The notes below the pieces were generated by a model. That model worked only from the letters and a program-made list of their open reading frames with translations. It was not told where the DNA came from and made no database searches. A DNA stretch of 8,428 bases, from NCBI GenBank assembly GCA_021779635.1, contig JAJYAH010000273.1:1-8428 (forward strand). The letters run 5' to 3'. Source of the DNA: Pseudomonadota bacterium (GTDB lineage Bacteria > Pseudomonadota > Alphaproteobacteria > Rhizobiales > Xanthobacteraceae). Position numbers and translations under genes: made by a program. Below, one piece after another: positions 1 through 6,484 of the stretch. Every line of letters starts with the position of its first letter. Within the stretch, counting starts at the first letter, position 1.

Positions 1-953
1 CGGCTAGGACGCTGCGGCAGCCCGGCGATCAGCCGCGCGGCGCCGAAGACGATGGCGGTGCCGGCGCCGTCATCGGTGGCGCCGGTGCCCAGATCCCAGG
101 AATCGAGATGTCCACCGATGAGAACAGTCTCATCCGGACGCTCACGACCCTTGATCTCGCCGACGACGTTCCAGGACGGCGCGTTCTCGCGAACCGTTGG
201 TGTCAGCAGAAGCCGGATCCTCACCGGACCCTGCGCCGCCAGACGTTCGATCTGATCGGCGTCGGGGATGGCCAGCGCCGCCGCCGGAATCCGCGGCGCG
301 CCGTCTTCGTAATTGAGGGCCCCGGTATGGGGCAGACGATGATTATCGGTACCAAGCGAGCGCAGCAGATAGGCGACGGCACCCCGTTTTGCGGCCTCGG
401 AGGGACCATGCCGCCGGATCGGGTTAGCGGCGCCATAACCGCTGCCGTCCTGCGCCCGCACCATGCGCTGGGTCACGACGGCGATTTTGCCGTTGAGCGA
501 TCCCGGGGCAGCCGCAAGCAAATCGTCGTAGGTCCGGAAGAGCGCTATCTCGGCCTCAATGCCGTTGGCGTCCGTCGCGACCGAGCCGCCCAATGCGGTC
601 ACCGCGAGATGCTGCGGCACTGAACCGACGATCTCCGCGCTTTCGGCGCCGCGGATCCAGGCGGGGAAGGTAAATGGCTCGGAATGCACGTTCTCGAAGC
701 CGGCTGCTTTCAGCCTGGCCTCGGCCCATGCGACCGCCCGTCGATGGGCGTCGGTGCCGGCCAGGCGCTGTCCGATCTCGGTGGTCAGCGATTCCACGAA
801 ATCGAAGGCGGCGGGATCGTTGAGCGCTCTCTGTCCGAGGCCCGATGCGGCGACGACCAACGAATTCGAAGGCGGCGCGTCGGTGGCACTCGTTGCGTTG
901 GCGCTTGCGGCGAGGACAAACGCTGCGACAAGAATGCGCACTATCCGGCCCAT
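1..953 (-). CDS. M28-family zinc metallopeptidase, secreted (C-terminus beyond left edge)
   Basis: Probable exported zinc aminopeptidase or carboxypeptidase Q-like enzyme that trims peptides outside the cytoplasm. The first 317 codons are present and the C-terminal part lies left of the window. The N-terminus is a signal peptide: basic start MGRIVR, a hydrophobic stretch, then ASANA as a likely cleavage region. The catalytic domain is recognised by GGHLDSWDLGTGA followed by DDGAG. His282 and the Asp of DDGAG fit M28 metal ligands, and Asp284 is the H-x-D acid. The stretch between the signal peptide and this motif fits the usual M28 N-terminal part with a PA-like insert. The ATG at 953 has a strong AAGGAG (961-966) seven bases upstream. 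The frame is open throughout with no sign of decay. It is divergent from the amine oxidase gene with 216 nt between them, so no functional link is implied. The family call is firm; the substrate is unknown. Confidence 0.93.
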   Translation of the reverse strand, partial: MGRIVRILVAAFVLAASANATSATDAPPSNSLVVAASGLGQRALNDPAAFDFVESLTTEIGQRLAGTDAHRRAVAWAEARLKAAGFENVHSEPFTFPAWIRGAESAEIVGSVPQHLAVTALGGSVATDANGIEAEIALFRTYDDLLAAAPGSLNGKIAVVTQRMVRAQDGSGYGAANPIRRHGPSEAAKRGAVAYLLRSLGTDNHRLPHTGALNYEDGAPRIPAAALAIPDADQIERLAAQGPVRIRLLLTPTVRENAPSWNVVGEIKGRERPDETVLIGGHLDSWDLGTGATDDGAGTAIVFGAARLIAGLPQRPS

Positions 954-1169
954 CGAATTGCTCCTTCGCCAATTTATTATGATCTATACCGGTCCCTGTC
1001 GTCTTCAACCGCAAAGAAGCGACGGTCAAGTTCCGGATTGATCACTCGCAGTCCCGCCGGTCTGCTGCTCCCCTCAAAGCTGACGTCGGGCAACGGGGTT
1101 GATATTCTCGGAGCGGCCTACAGATTAGCTGCTTCAACCGGCGCCGAAAGGAATTGAACGACGAGCAAG
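954..1169. promoter_or_regulatory. Divergent intergenic region, peptidase / amine oxidase
   Basis: This 216-nt gap between two divergent starts must hold both promoters. The only AT-rich island is around 969-990 (ATTTATTATGATCTATA), close to the peptidase start, and is the best place for a -10 element on the minus strand. No clear -35/-10 pair with normal spacing and no operator repeat could be assigned. Confidence 0.35.
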
Positions 1170-2777
1170 ATGCCAAGCGAGCTTGCAACATTCAGTCGGC
1201 GCGACCTGCTGTCCCTGATCGGAGCGGTTTCCGGCAGCGCAGCCATGTATCATGCGATGACGAGTCTGGGGTTTGCCTCTGATTCCGGGTACAAGGGTCC
1301 GATCAAACTCGATGGTGATCCCAAGGGCGCTTCCGTCCTGATCCTCGGCGCGGGGCTTGCCGGCATGACGGCCGCCCTGGAATTGCGCAAGGCCGGCTAC
1401 AAGGTCCAACTCTTGGAATTCAACAGCCGGCCAGGCGGACGCAACTGGACCCTGCGGGGTGGAGATTCGTTCATCGAACTCGGCGGGTTCAAGCAAACCT
1501 GCGAATTCGAGCGGGGCCTTTACATCAATCCGGGCCCATGGCGAATTCCCTATCACCATCGCGCGCTTCTCGATTACTGTAAACGCCTGGGTGTCACGCT
1601 CGAGCCATTCGTCCAGCTCAATCATAACGCGTTTCTGCATGCGACCAGCGCGTTCGGTGGCGTTCCGCAGCGCATTCGTGACGTCAAGACCGACTTTCAA
1701 GGACAAATTTCGGAATTACTCGCCAAGGTGACGCAACAGGGCAAGCTTGATGACGCCGTATCGAAAGAGGATCGCGAGATCTTGCTGCAGGCGCTGAAGT
1801 CCTGGGGCGCGCTGGATCGCAACTACGCTTACAAGGCGAATCTCATCTCCGCTGATTTTCGCGGTTACGCCAAGGGTCCCGGTGGTGGCCTCGGCGCCAC
1901 GCCGATCCCGGGCGAAGTGATCGATCTGTCGGATATCCTCAAGTCGCGGGTCTGGCGCTATCTGCAGTACTTTTCGCTGCATACGTTCCAGAGCACGATG
2001 TTTCAGCCGGTCGGCGGCATGGACGCGATCGGCAAGGCATTTGCCAGGGAAATCGGCGACGTCATTCAATACGACGCGAAGGTGACGCGGATCCAGCAGG
2101 ACGACCACGGCGTCACGATCACCTATACAAACCCCAAGGCTCCGGCGACGACTCCGGCAGTGCCGCAACAGGTCAAAGCCGATTGGTGCGTTTGCACGAT
2201 TCCGCTTTCCATTCTCAGCCAGCTTCCGGTCGACGTTGGCGATGCCATGAAGGCGGCCATTGACGCCGTCCCCTATTCAGGGTCGGTCAAGATCGGGTTG
2301 CAATTCAAGCGCCGCTTCTGGGAAGAGGACGAGGCGATCTACGGCGGCATCAGCTTGACCGATCTGCCGATCCAGCAAATCGCCTATCCGAACACCGGGT
2401 TCAATGGCACCGGCCGGGGCGTGCTTCTGGGCGCCTATCTTTTCGGCGGCCCGAACGCATACGAATTCACGTCGATGTCACCGGCCGAACGAGTAGCCCG
2501 CGCGGTCGAATTCGGCGCCCAAATCCATCCGCAATATCCTGCCGAATTTGAGAACGGCGTCGCCGTGGCGTGGCATCGCATGCCCTTTACATTGGGATGC
2601 GCCGGCAACTGGACCGACCAAGCGAGAGCGGAGCACTACGACAACCTTTGCCAGATCGACGGCCGAATCGTGCTGGCCGGCGAGCACGCATCCTGCATTC
2701 CGGCATGGCAAGAGGGAGCTATTCTATCGTCCCTTGACGCGATCACTCGGCTGCACGATCGCGTGGTCAAAACGTAA
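1170..2777 (+). CDS. Tat-exported flavin amine oxidase/dehydrogenase
   Basis: FAD-dependent amine oxidase of the monoamine oxidase / L-amino acid oxidase superfamily, 535 residues, expected to oxidise an amine or amino acid to the imine. The N-terminus carries a twin-arginine signal (FSRRDLLSLIG, Arg10-Arg11), so it should be exported folded with FAD bound. The FAD Rossmann motif is GAGLAG at 60-65 with the ribose-binding acid Glu83, followed by the superfamily motif SRPGGRN (86-92). The C-terminal FAD-binding segment is LAGEHAS (502-508) with WQEGAI (513-518). The start is fixed by the Tat motif close behind it; the nearest purine-rich site (AAAGGA, 1147-1152) is rather distant, so initiation may be weak. 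A cytochrome c gene follows after 39 nt. Known precedent: the nicotine oxidoreductase NicA2 of Pseudomonas putida uses a neighbouring cytochrome c (CycN) as acceptor. By analogy this may be a dehydrogenase; that is inference, and the substrate is unknown. Confidence 0.93.
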   Translation: MPSELATFSRRDLLSLIGAVSGSAAMYHAMTSLGFASDSGYKGPIKLDGDPKGASVLILGAGLAGMTAALELRKAGYKVQLLEFNSRPGGRNWTLRGGDSFIELGGFKQTCEFERGLYINPGPWRIPYHHRALLDYCKRLGVTLEPFVQLNHNAFLHATSAFGGVPQRIRDVKTDFQGQISELLAKVTQQGKLDDAVSKEDREILLQALKSWGALDRNYAYKANLISADFRGYAKGPGGGLGATPIPGEVIDLSDILKSRVWRYLQYFSLHTFQSTMFQPVGGMDAIGKAFAREIGDVIQYDAKVTRIQQDDHGVTITYTNPKAPATTPAVPQQVKADWCVCTIPLSILSQLPVDVGDAMKAAIDAVPYSGSVKIGLQFKRRFWEEDEAIYGGISLTDLPIQQIAYPNTGFNGTGRGVLLGAYLFGGPNAYEFTSMSPAERVARAVEFGAQIHPQYPAEFENGVAVAWHRMPFTLGCAGNWTDQARAEHYDNLCQIDGRIVLAGEHASCIPAWQEGAILSSLDAITRLHDRVVKT

Positions 2778-2816
2778 GGCAACGTCATCACAGAAGGATG
2801 TGGCGGCGTTAACCGG

Positions 2817-3254
2817 ATGATGCAGGGAAATTCGAACCTTCGAGGAATTGGCTTCTTGGTGACGATGTTGGCGGCGTCTTGGCCGGTATCGTGCATGGCC
2901 CAGGCCCAGAGTAGCGGGTCCTCGGCAGCCGAGCCGGCGTTAAGCGCTGGTTTCGGATTCGTCGAGAAGAGCGGCGAGCAATTGTTTGCCGGTGTTTGTC
3001 AGGGCTGCCACATGTCCGACGGCAAGGGTGCGGCAGGTGCCGGAACATACCCATCGCTTGCGGGCGACAGAAATCTCGAAGCCAGCGGATATCCGGTTCA
3101 CGTCGTCGTCAACGGGCAGCGCGGAATGCCGCCATTCGGATCGATGATGAGCAACGATCAGGTCGCCGCGGTCGTGAATTATCTGCGGACCCATTTCGGC
3201 AACGACTACCAGGATACGGTGACGGCCGACGATGTAAAAGCCGTTCGTCGATAG
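2817..3254 (+). CDS. Secreted class I c-type cytochrome, partner of the amine oxidase
   Basis: Small monohaem cytochrome c of 145 residues, expected to carry electrons in the periplasm. An N-terminal signal peptide (Arg9, hydrophobic core GFLVTMLAAS, likely cleavage near MAQA) precedes one haem-binding CQGCH motif (Cys61, Cys64, His65). Met104 in GMPPFG is the probable sixth haem ligand, and the closing helix MSNDQVAAVVNYLRTHFG is typical of class I cytochromes. It starts 39 nt after the flavin enzyme with no promoter or terminator visible between, so the two are probably co-transcribed and the cytochrome is the likely electron acceptor. Two adjacent ATGs (2817 and 2820) are possible starts; neither has a strong Shine-Dalgarno site, so translation may depend on the upstream gene. 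A lipoprotein reading at Cys26 was considered, but Pro at position -3 does not fit a lipobox. The family is certain; the pairing is inferred. Confidence 0.93.
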   Translation: MMQGNSNLRGIGFLVTMLAASWPVSCMAQAQSSGSSAAEPALSAGFGFVEKSGEQLFAGVCQGCHMSDGKGAAGAGTYPSLAGDRNLEASGYPVHVVVNGQRGMPPFGSMMSNDQVAAVVNYLRTHFGNDYQDTVTADDVKAVRR

Positions 3255-3421
3255 AGAATCGGCGCCGCGGATCGGGATTTTGATCGCTGGCACCCTAACC
3301 AAGGGATCAGAGCTGACCGGACGAAGCCGCTAGCAGTCGGGTGCAGGGCCGCCGCGCACGGAGCCGATCAAATGTCCAAAGGACGTGCTCTGGCCCGATC
3401 GCCGAAGGCCCCTGGCAGCGA

Positions 3422-3628
3422 TTAATTTGCACGCTCGCGCATGCACCGCAAATAATGTTCGGCGTGCTGATAGTAATTCTCCGCGGCGATCAGGTCGCCT
3501 GCCTGGGTTTCGGCGCCGGCGAGGGCCAGGTAATGCTCATATTTCATGCGCGGGTCTTGAGGAGTTCTCGCATTAGGCCGGCCGAGCCCGGAAGTTCCGT
3601 TTCTCCGGAACGGCGGTCTTCGCGGCAT
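3422..3628 (-). CDS. Short DUF4167-like protein
   Basis: A 68-residue protein whose second half (RMKYEHYLALAGAETQAGD, then AAENYYQHAEHYLRCM) matches the conserved core of DUF4167, an alphaproteobacterial domain of unknown role with a helix-turn-helix-like repeat of alternating acidic, Tyr and His residues. The first 25 residues are basic and Pro/Arg-rich (MPRRPPFRRNGTSG), as in the family, where the core follows an Arg/Asn-rich leader. Full-length family members are much longer, with a long disordered tail; here the protein stops right after the core, so it is either a mini-paralogue or a truncated copy. The frame is open to 3925, but the added residues look unrelated, and ATG 3628 best fits the family start. 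No good ribosome binding site is seen. It stands alone in a gene-poor stretch. Confidence 0.6.
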   Translation of the reverse strand: MPRRPPFRRNGTSGLGRPNARTPQDPRMKYEHYLALAGAETQAGDLIAAENYYQHAEHYLRCMRERAN

Positions 3629-3973
3629 GGCGTTGGTTACAATTTTCGCGTCCGGGCGCGCCTGTGCTGCGATTGATCTAGGTCTGGAAGGGGTTCTCAT
3701 GTTGATCCATATGCCGCGGGGCGTTGCCATGGCGGCGTTCATTTTTTCGGGGGTGTTGTCGGGCGCGATAGTCAAGTCAAAAGACGCGCTGCCAATCGAA
3801 CTTTCGATGGCTGCGCTGTCCATAGCTCGGCGCTGAATCAAATCTACAAGCGCTGGCCGAACGAACTCGACGACCATGACGTAGGGATGCAGAGAGGCGA
3901 TTTCAAGTTGCCGGATAGACGCCATGACAGAACTGCTGACGGCGTGCAGAGCGTGCGCTCATCCAAAATGATA

Positions 3974-4005
3974 GGGCCCCGGTGCATCAGGGCATCGCGG
4001 GGCCC
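3974..4005. repeat. Strong GC-rich hairpin
   Basis: Inverted repeat GGGCCCCG (3974-3981) and CGGGGCCC (3998-4005), eight perfect pairs. Inside it GTGC (3982-3985) can pair with GCAT (3992-3995), leaving a six-base loop ATCAGG. There is no T-run on either side, so it is not a standard intrinsic terminator. It could be a processing or attenuation structure, or a dispersed intergenic repeat. Confidence 0.45.
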
Positions 4006-4229
4006 GTTAATCTTCGTCTTGCGAAGAATGTCTGGTAGGCACCAGTTTATGTTTCGAGGCGGCGCGCGCATGGCCTTTGCGGCTTCGCCTCGTGGATATG
4101 TTCAGATTGTCGGCGGCGCAATGACGGCTAGCAGCTGCTCTTCACCTCAACTTGCGCCGTGACCTCGCCTTCCAGCGAGATCAACGTCTGGTTCCTGGTG
4201 GCGTCATTCTCCTCACCAAGTGTGAATCT

Positions 4230-4246
4230 GCGGACATTTTGTCCGC
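4230..4246. repeat. Short perfect inverted repeat
   Basis: GCGGACA (4230-4236) and TGTCCGC (4240-4246) around a TTT loop. It lies inside the possible remnant frame, so it may be chance; it could also be a small operator or a stem in a transcript. Confidence 0.35.
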
Positions 4247-4329
4247 GTTTGCTGCGCGTCGGCCCGACTACATGATCGGACCCCGGTGCCTGCGAAGCCC
4301 GGGCGAATGACCCACACGGCTTGACAGGT

Positions 4330-4359
4330 GCAGCATACCAAATGCTGCGGCAGATCTGC
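4330..4359. repeat. Two adjoining inverted repeats
   Basis: GCAGCAT (4330-4336) and ATGCTGC (4342-4348) form a seven-base-pair stem with a five-base loop. One base further on is the perfect ten-base palindrome GCAGATCTGC (4350-4359). The tandem placement suggests a structured intergenic element, but neither half is followed by a T-run and no flanking gene explains it. Confidence 0.35.
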
Positions 4360-4399
4360 GGGGGGAGTCAAGGGTACCCGCGGAAATGGAACCTGCGAC

Positions 4400-4627
4400 G
4401 TCAGCGCTCTTGCCCGCCGCCTGCAAAACTTTCACGCCCGGCCAACGCCTGGTATGCGCGATACGCAACAAGTCGCGAGCTTCCTGAAGGACTTTGAGCT
4501 TTTCCTCCCCACCTAGCGGCCTCAGCTGCCTGGCGATATGCAGTCCGGCATTCGGTTCCCATGTTCCGGCCCCGAACTGCGTCAGGGAAATTTTATGAAA
4601 CCGTTGAGGAACATTAGCTTGGTGTGG
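4400..4627 (-). pseudogene. Coding-like minus-strand segment without a start
   Basis: A minus-strand frame, open from about 4627 downwards, gives a protein-like stretch including GAGTWEPNAGLHIARQLRPL and then GGEEKLKVLQEARDLLRIAH, with amphipathic helix character and GC-rich third positions. It has no ATG; the nearest ATG (4562) is in another frame that reads TECRTAYRQAAEAARWGG and could join the first by a frameshift near GGGGAGGAAAA. The two frames together would give a short helical protein of about 55 residues before quality drops. This may be a frameshifted small gene or chance. I do not recognise it. Confidence 0.2.
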
Positions 4628-4707
4628 TCATTCCAAACAAAGCAGGATGTGAAAGGCAAGCGCATACATTTGCCGCATCGGCCGATAGTGCAGACGCATC
4701 GGCCCAC

Positions 4708-4866
4708 ATGAAGGTGTCCGCCAAGAATGCGCCGTTCAGTTTGTGGGGCGGGTGCTCATACTGCAACCAACAGGACAAGAACGATCCGGGCATGAGAGTG
4801 AGCGAAGCCGTGACGCGCGATGCTTCAGCAAGTTGGGCGATATCCGGGGCGCTGACGAAAAATTAA
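4708..4866 (+). CDS. Doubtful small ORF with a CxxC motif
   Basis: A 52-residue frame beginning MKVSAKNAPFSLWGG and containing CSYC and a TRDASASWAIS stretch, ending in TAA 67 nt before the next supported start. There is no clear ribosome binding site at this ATG; a GTG at 4624 would make it 80 residues but is no better supported. No family is recognised. It is kept only because it is the longest clean reading of this stretch on the plus strand. Confidence 0.2.
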   Translation: MKVSAKNAPFSLWGGCSYCNQQDKNDPGMRVSEAVTRDASASWAISGALTKN

Positions 4867-4921
4867 GCAGGCTCTCACGTCCATGTGAAGAGAATACCTA
4901 GATCGGCTGAAGGGCAAAAGC

Positions 4922-4926
4922 AGGAG
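4922..4926 (+). promoter_or_regulatory. Shine-Dalgarno site that sets the start at 4933
   Basis: AGGAG six bases before ATG 4933. It supports this start over the in-frame GTG at 4885, which has no such site. Confidence 0.7.
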
Positions 4927-4932
4927 CAACAC

Positions 4933-5223
4933 ATGAAGCTGAACTCAACACAAGTAGACCAGACCTTGAGCCAATTCCATGCCGAGGTACTTCCGGACAG
5001 CCATCCCGCCGTCCGCCAACTGAACGACTTGTTCGGGGAACATACGTTCTTTCTCGATGGCAGCGGCCTCAACGTCCTGGAGCCTACCGAAATGCCTGAA
5101 AAAGAAGTTCAAGCTGGTGAAATTGTCAGCCTTGCCAGCTGGAGCGATGCGACCCTGACGAGTCTGAGGCCGCACGAACCCGAACCGACTGGCGTCGTTG
5201 TCGTCCTTGAATCCAGACACTGA
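4933..5223 (+). CDS. Conserved hypothetical protein, 96 residues
   Basis: A small soluble protein without signal peptide or membrane segment. The N-terminal third is helical and polar (MKLNSTQVDQTLSQFHAEVL), followed by PAVRQLNDLFGEHTFFLDGS, a sequence pattern typical of a compact alpha/beta protein, and a Pro-rich C-terminus ending in VVVVLESRH. It resembles short proteins of unknown function from Bradyrhizobium and relatives, but I know no assigned role. A good Shine-Dalgarno site precedes the ATG, and a strong hairpin begins 18 nt after the stop, so it looks like a complete single-gene transcript. No cysteine or obvious catalytic motif is present. Confidence 0.75.
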   Translation: MKLNSTQVDQTLSQFHAEVLPDSHPAVRQLNDLFGEHTFFLDGSGLNVLEPTEMPEKEVQAGEIVSLASWSDATLTSLRPHEPEPTGVVVVLESRH

Positions 5224-5241
5224 CGCTCTCCAGTCTGACAG

Positions 5242-5279
5242 CCGCCATGCCATGTGCCCCGCAGAGGTCGGCATGGCGG
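5242..5279 (+). terminator. Hairpin after the 96-residue hypothetical gene
   Basis: CCGCCATGCC (5242-5251) and GGCATGGCGG (5270-5279) form ten perfect pairs around an 18-base loop, starting 18 nt after the stop codon. No U-tract follows, so it is not a canonical intrinsic terminator; it may stabilise the transcript end or work with Rho. Confidence 0.5.
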
Positions 5280-5506
5280 TGTTGAGCGTGGAGCGATCCT
5301 GCAGTCGGTAGCCAAATGTTCTGGTGTTCCGTCCGAATGGTGCTGGGAGCTGATAAAGTCCCGGACGTGCTGAGCAGTTGCACGGCATCCCAATCGGAAC
5401 TGGGTCACGCCGGAGCGGCAAGTGCATTCGGTGATCTGGAGGAACGGGAGGGAGATCGATCCCGAGATAGAAGCCGGCTGCCCCGTAAAGCATCCCTGGA
5501 CAGCCG

Positions 5507-5520
5507 TTGACAAAGGTCAA
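5507..5520. promoter_or_regulatory. FNR/FixK-type box without an obvious target
   Basis: TTGACAAAGGTCAA has perfect TTGAC/GTCAA half-sites with a four-base spacer and fits the TTGAN-N4-NTCAA pattern bound by FNR/FixK proteins. It lies 16 nt beyond the 3' end of the 65-residue membrane protein gene, about 275 nt from the end of fixK. A class II promoter here would start near 5555 on the plus strand (antisense to the small gene) or near 5472 on the minus strand, and neither side shows a good gene. The rest of the 5224-5535 gap holds only the hairpin above. Confidence 0.45.
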
Positions 5521-5535
5521 GTCGAACGATGCGCC

Positions 5536-5733
5536 CTACCGGGCGGGTAACGCGGCGGCAAACCTTAAGCTCGGCTTGCCGGCTTTGACCACACGCGCCG
5601 TCTGGGAGTACTGATCGCCGGCCCTGAAATGGGCCGCGATTCCAAAGCTGGCAATTCCGATACTTGCCGCCAGCGCAACGACTACGACTTTCAGATGGGT
5701 CGTGCGATCCGCGCTGTAAATCGAATAGTTCAT
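5536..5733 (-). CDS. Small single-span membrane protein, 65 residues
   Basis: A short protein with a polar N-terminus (MNYSIYSADRTTHLK), one hydrophobic segment at about residues 16-34 (VVVVALAASIGIASFGIAA), and a basic C-terminal tail of about 30 residues (TARVVKAGKP). By the positive-inside rule the orientation is unclear. It resembles small conserved proteins of Bradyrhizobium with the same MNYSIYSADR start, whose function is unknown to me. The start is well supported by GAGGAGG (5739-5745) five bases upstream. It follows fixK on the same strand after 61 nt, so it may be co-transcribed with it or have its own promoter in that gap. The stop codon lies in a small hairpin (CGCCC-TACC-GGGCG, 5532-5545). 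Confidence 0.8.
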   Translation of the reverse strand: MNYSIYSADRTTHLKVVVVALAASIGIASFGIAAHFRAGDQYSQTARVVKAGKPSLRFAAALPAR

Positions 5734-5794
5734 CAACGCCTCCTCGCGCTTCCATGGTTTCAGAATTGGGACGCCCGATCTTTGTAGAAGCCTT

Positions 5795-6484
5795 TCAAGC
5801 GTCCATGCTGCGTAGGCGCTGACGGTTGCGCAGGACGATTTGGCGAGCACCGGAAAACCCGAGCACACCTTCGCTGTGCAGTTGCGAGAGCGCCCGCGAG
5901 ACGGTCTCAAGGGTCAACCCCAGATAATCGCCAATATCCCTGCGGCACATCGGGAGCGCCATCATGCCCGTTACCGCCAGACGGCGGTCCATCTCCAGAA
6001 GAAAGCTGGCCACGCGCTCCATTGCGCTTTTGCGGCCGAGAAGCAGCATATGGTCTTCGGCGTGCCGAAGTTCGCCGGCGGTCATCGACCAAAGGCTGCG
6101 GGCCACTTCGACGGTGATTCCGGCCGCCTGCTCCAGGCTCCGCCGCTTCACGAGGCGCACGGTGGTGTCAACGATGGCCTCCGCCGTGAGGCGGTGCGCC
6201 GGCCCCGACTCCAATCCGAACACGTCGCCGGGAAGGTAAAACGCGCCAATCTGGCGCCGGCCGTCGGAAAGCAACTTGTAGCTCCGAACCGAGCCGCGAA
6301 TGACCTGGTAGACATAGTCGGAAGGTTCGTCTTCCCCGTAAATTTCCTCGTCCTTTTTGTAGGAGAATTCCGTCGCCACAAGGCCCGCTTGACCGGCGAC
6401 CATGTGAAACTGGTCGTGGGCGGGGAGGGCTGCTGGGCTGACTTTGCCGGCAATGACGGAAGCACTGATTGATTGGGTGAGCAT
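5795..6484 (-). CDS. fixK: Crp/Fnr-family regulator, FixK2 type
   Basis: A 229-residue transcription factor that, in relatives, activates microaerobic and anaerobic genes (such as high-affinity oxidases and haem synthesis) below the FixLJ oxygen sensor. Residues about 28-120 form the cyclic-nucleotide-like beta-roll with the GDVFGLE turn (86-92); about 125-165 is the dimer helix; the C-terminal winged HTH contains LPMCRRDIGDYLGLTLETVS with the E-x-x-S-R contacts Glu193, Ser196 and Arg197 that read TTGA half-sites. The FNR iron-sulfur cysteines are missing. The only cysteine is Cys180, which sits 49 residues from the C-terminus exactly as Cys183 does in the 232-residue Bradyrhizobium FixK2, where its oxidation blocks DNA binding. 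ATG 6484 has AGGAGA (6491-6496) six bases upstream. It is divergent from the response regulator genes. Confidence 0.94.
   Translation of the reverse strand: MLTQSISASVIAGKVSPAALPAHDQFHMVAGQAGLVATEFSYKKDEEIYGEDEPSDYVYQVIRGSVRSYKLLSDGRRQIGAFYLPGDVFGLESGPAHRLTAEAIVDTTVRLVKRRSLEQAAGITVEVARSLWSMTAGELRHAEDHMLLLGRKSAMERVASFLLEMDRRLAVTGMMALPMCRRDIGDYLGLTLETVSRALSQLHSEGVLGFSGARQIVLRNRQRLRSMDA

Larger units (their letters stand above)
4128..4367 (-). pseudogene. Possible C-terminal gene remnant
   Basis: This minus-strand frame is open from 4367 to a TAG at 4128-4130 but has no plausible start codon. Its last 32 codons read like real protein (FTLGEENDATRNQTLISLEG, then EVTAQVEVKSSC and stop), with even amino acid use and strand-like alternation. 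The upstream half is rich in Arg, Pro and Ser and looks non-coding. The pattern fits the 3' end of a decayed gene whose body has been lost. I do not recognise the family; the C-terminal strand of a hotdog-fold (MaoC-like) enzyme is one guess. It may also be chance in GC-rich DNA. Confidence 0.2.
3629..4932. other. Gene-poor stretch with hairpins and coding-like scraps
   Basis: About 1.3 kb without a gene that can be defended. Several frames are open at once, as expected for GC-rich DNA, but none has a good start, a ribosome binding site and a recognisable protein together. It contains a GC-rich hairpin at 3974-4005, smaller inverted repeats at 4230-4246 and 4330-4359, and three stretches that read like coding remnants (4128-4229 and 4400-4620 on the minus strand, 4708-4866 on the plus strand), listed separately with low confidence. 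Confidence 0.5.

Noticed and set aside
108..623. 171-residue plus-strand reading frame
   Set aside because: It is antisense to the M28 peptidase, whose frame carries the catalytic motifs; the plus-strand product looks random and Arg-rich.
1134..1706. 190-residue minus-strand frame over the amine oxidase start
   Set aside because: Shadow of the flavin enzyme; no family motif, and the plus strand has the FAD motif and Tat signal in the same bases.
2882..2900. Lipoprotein signal at Cys26 of the cytochrome
   Set aside because: The residues before the cysteine (PVS) put proline at -3, which does not fit a lipobox; an ordinary signal peptidase I site at MAQA is more likely.
3629..3925. N-terminal extension of the DUF4167-like frame to 167 residues
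   Set aside because: The added residues do not resemble the family leader and no ribosome site supports the upstream ATG; ATG 3628 matches the family start.
4945..5520. 191-residue minus-strand frame
   Set aside because: It is antisense to the better supported 96-residue protein and crosses the perfect hairpin at 5242-5279. Its first part (LYGAAGFYLGIDLPP) looks somewhat protein-like, but there is no ribosome site or family match.
5840..6472. 210-residue plus-strand frame
   Set aside because: Exact antisense of fixK, which has full domain support on the minus strand.
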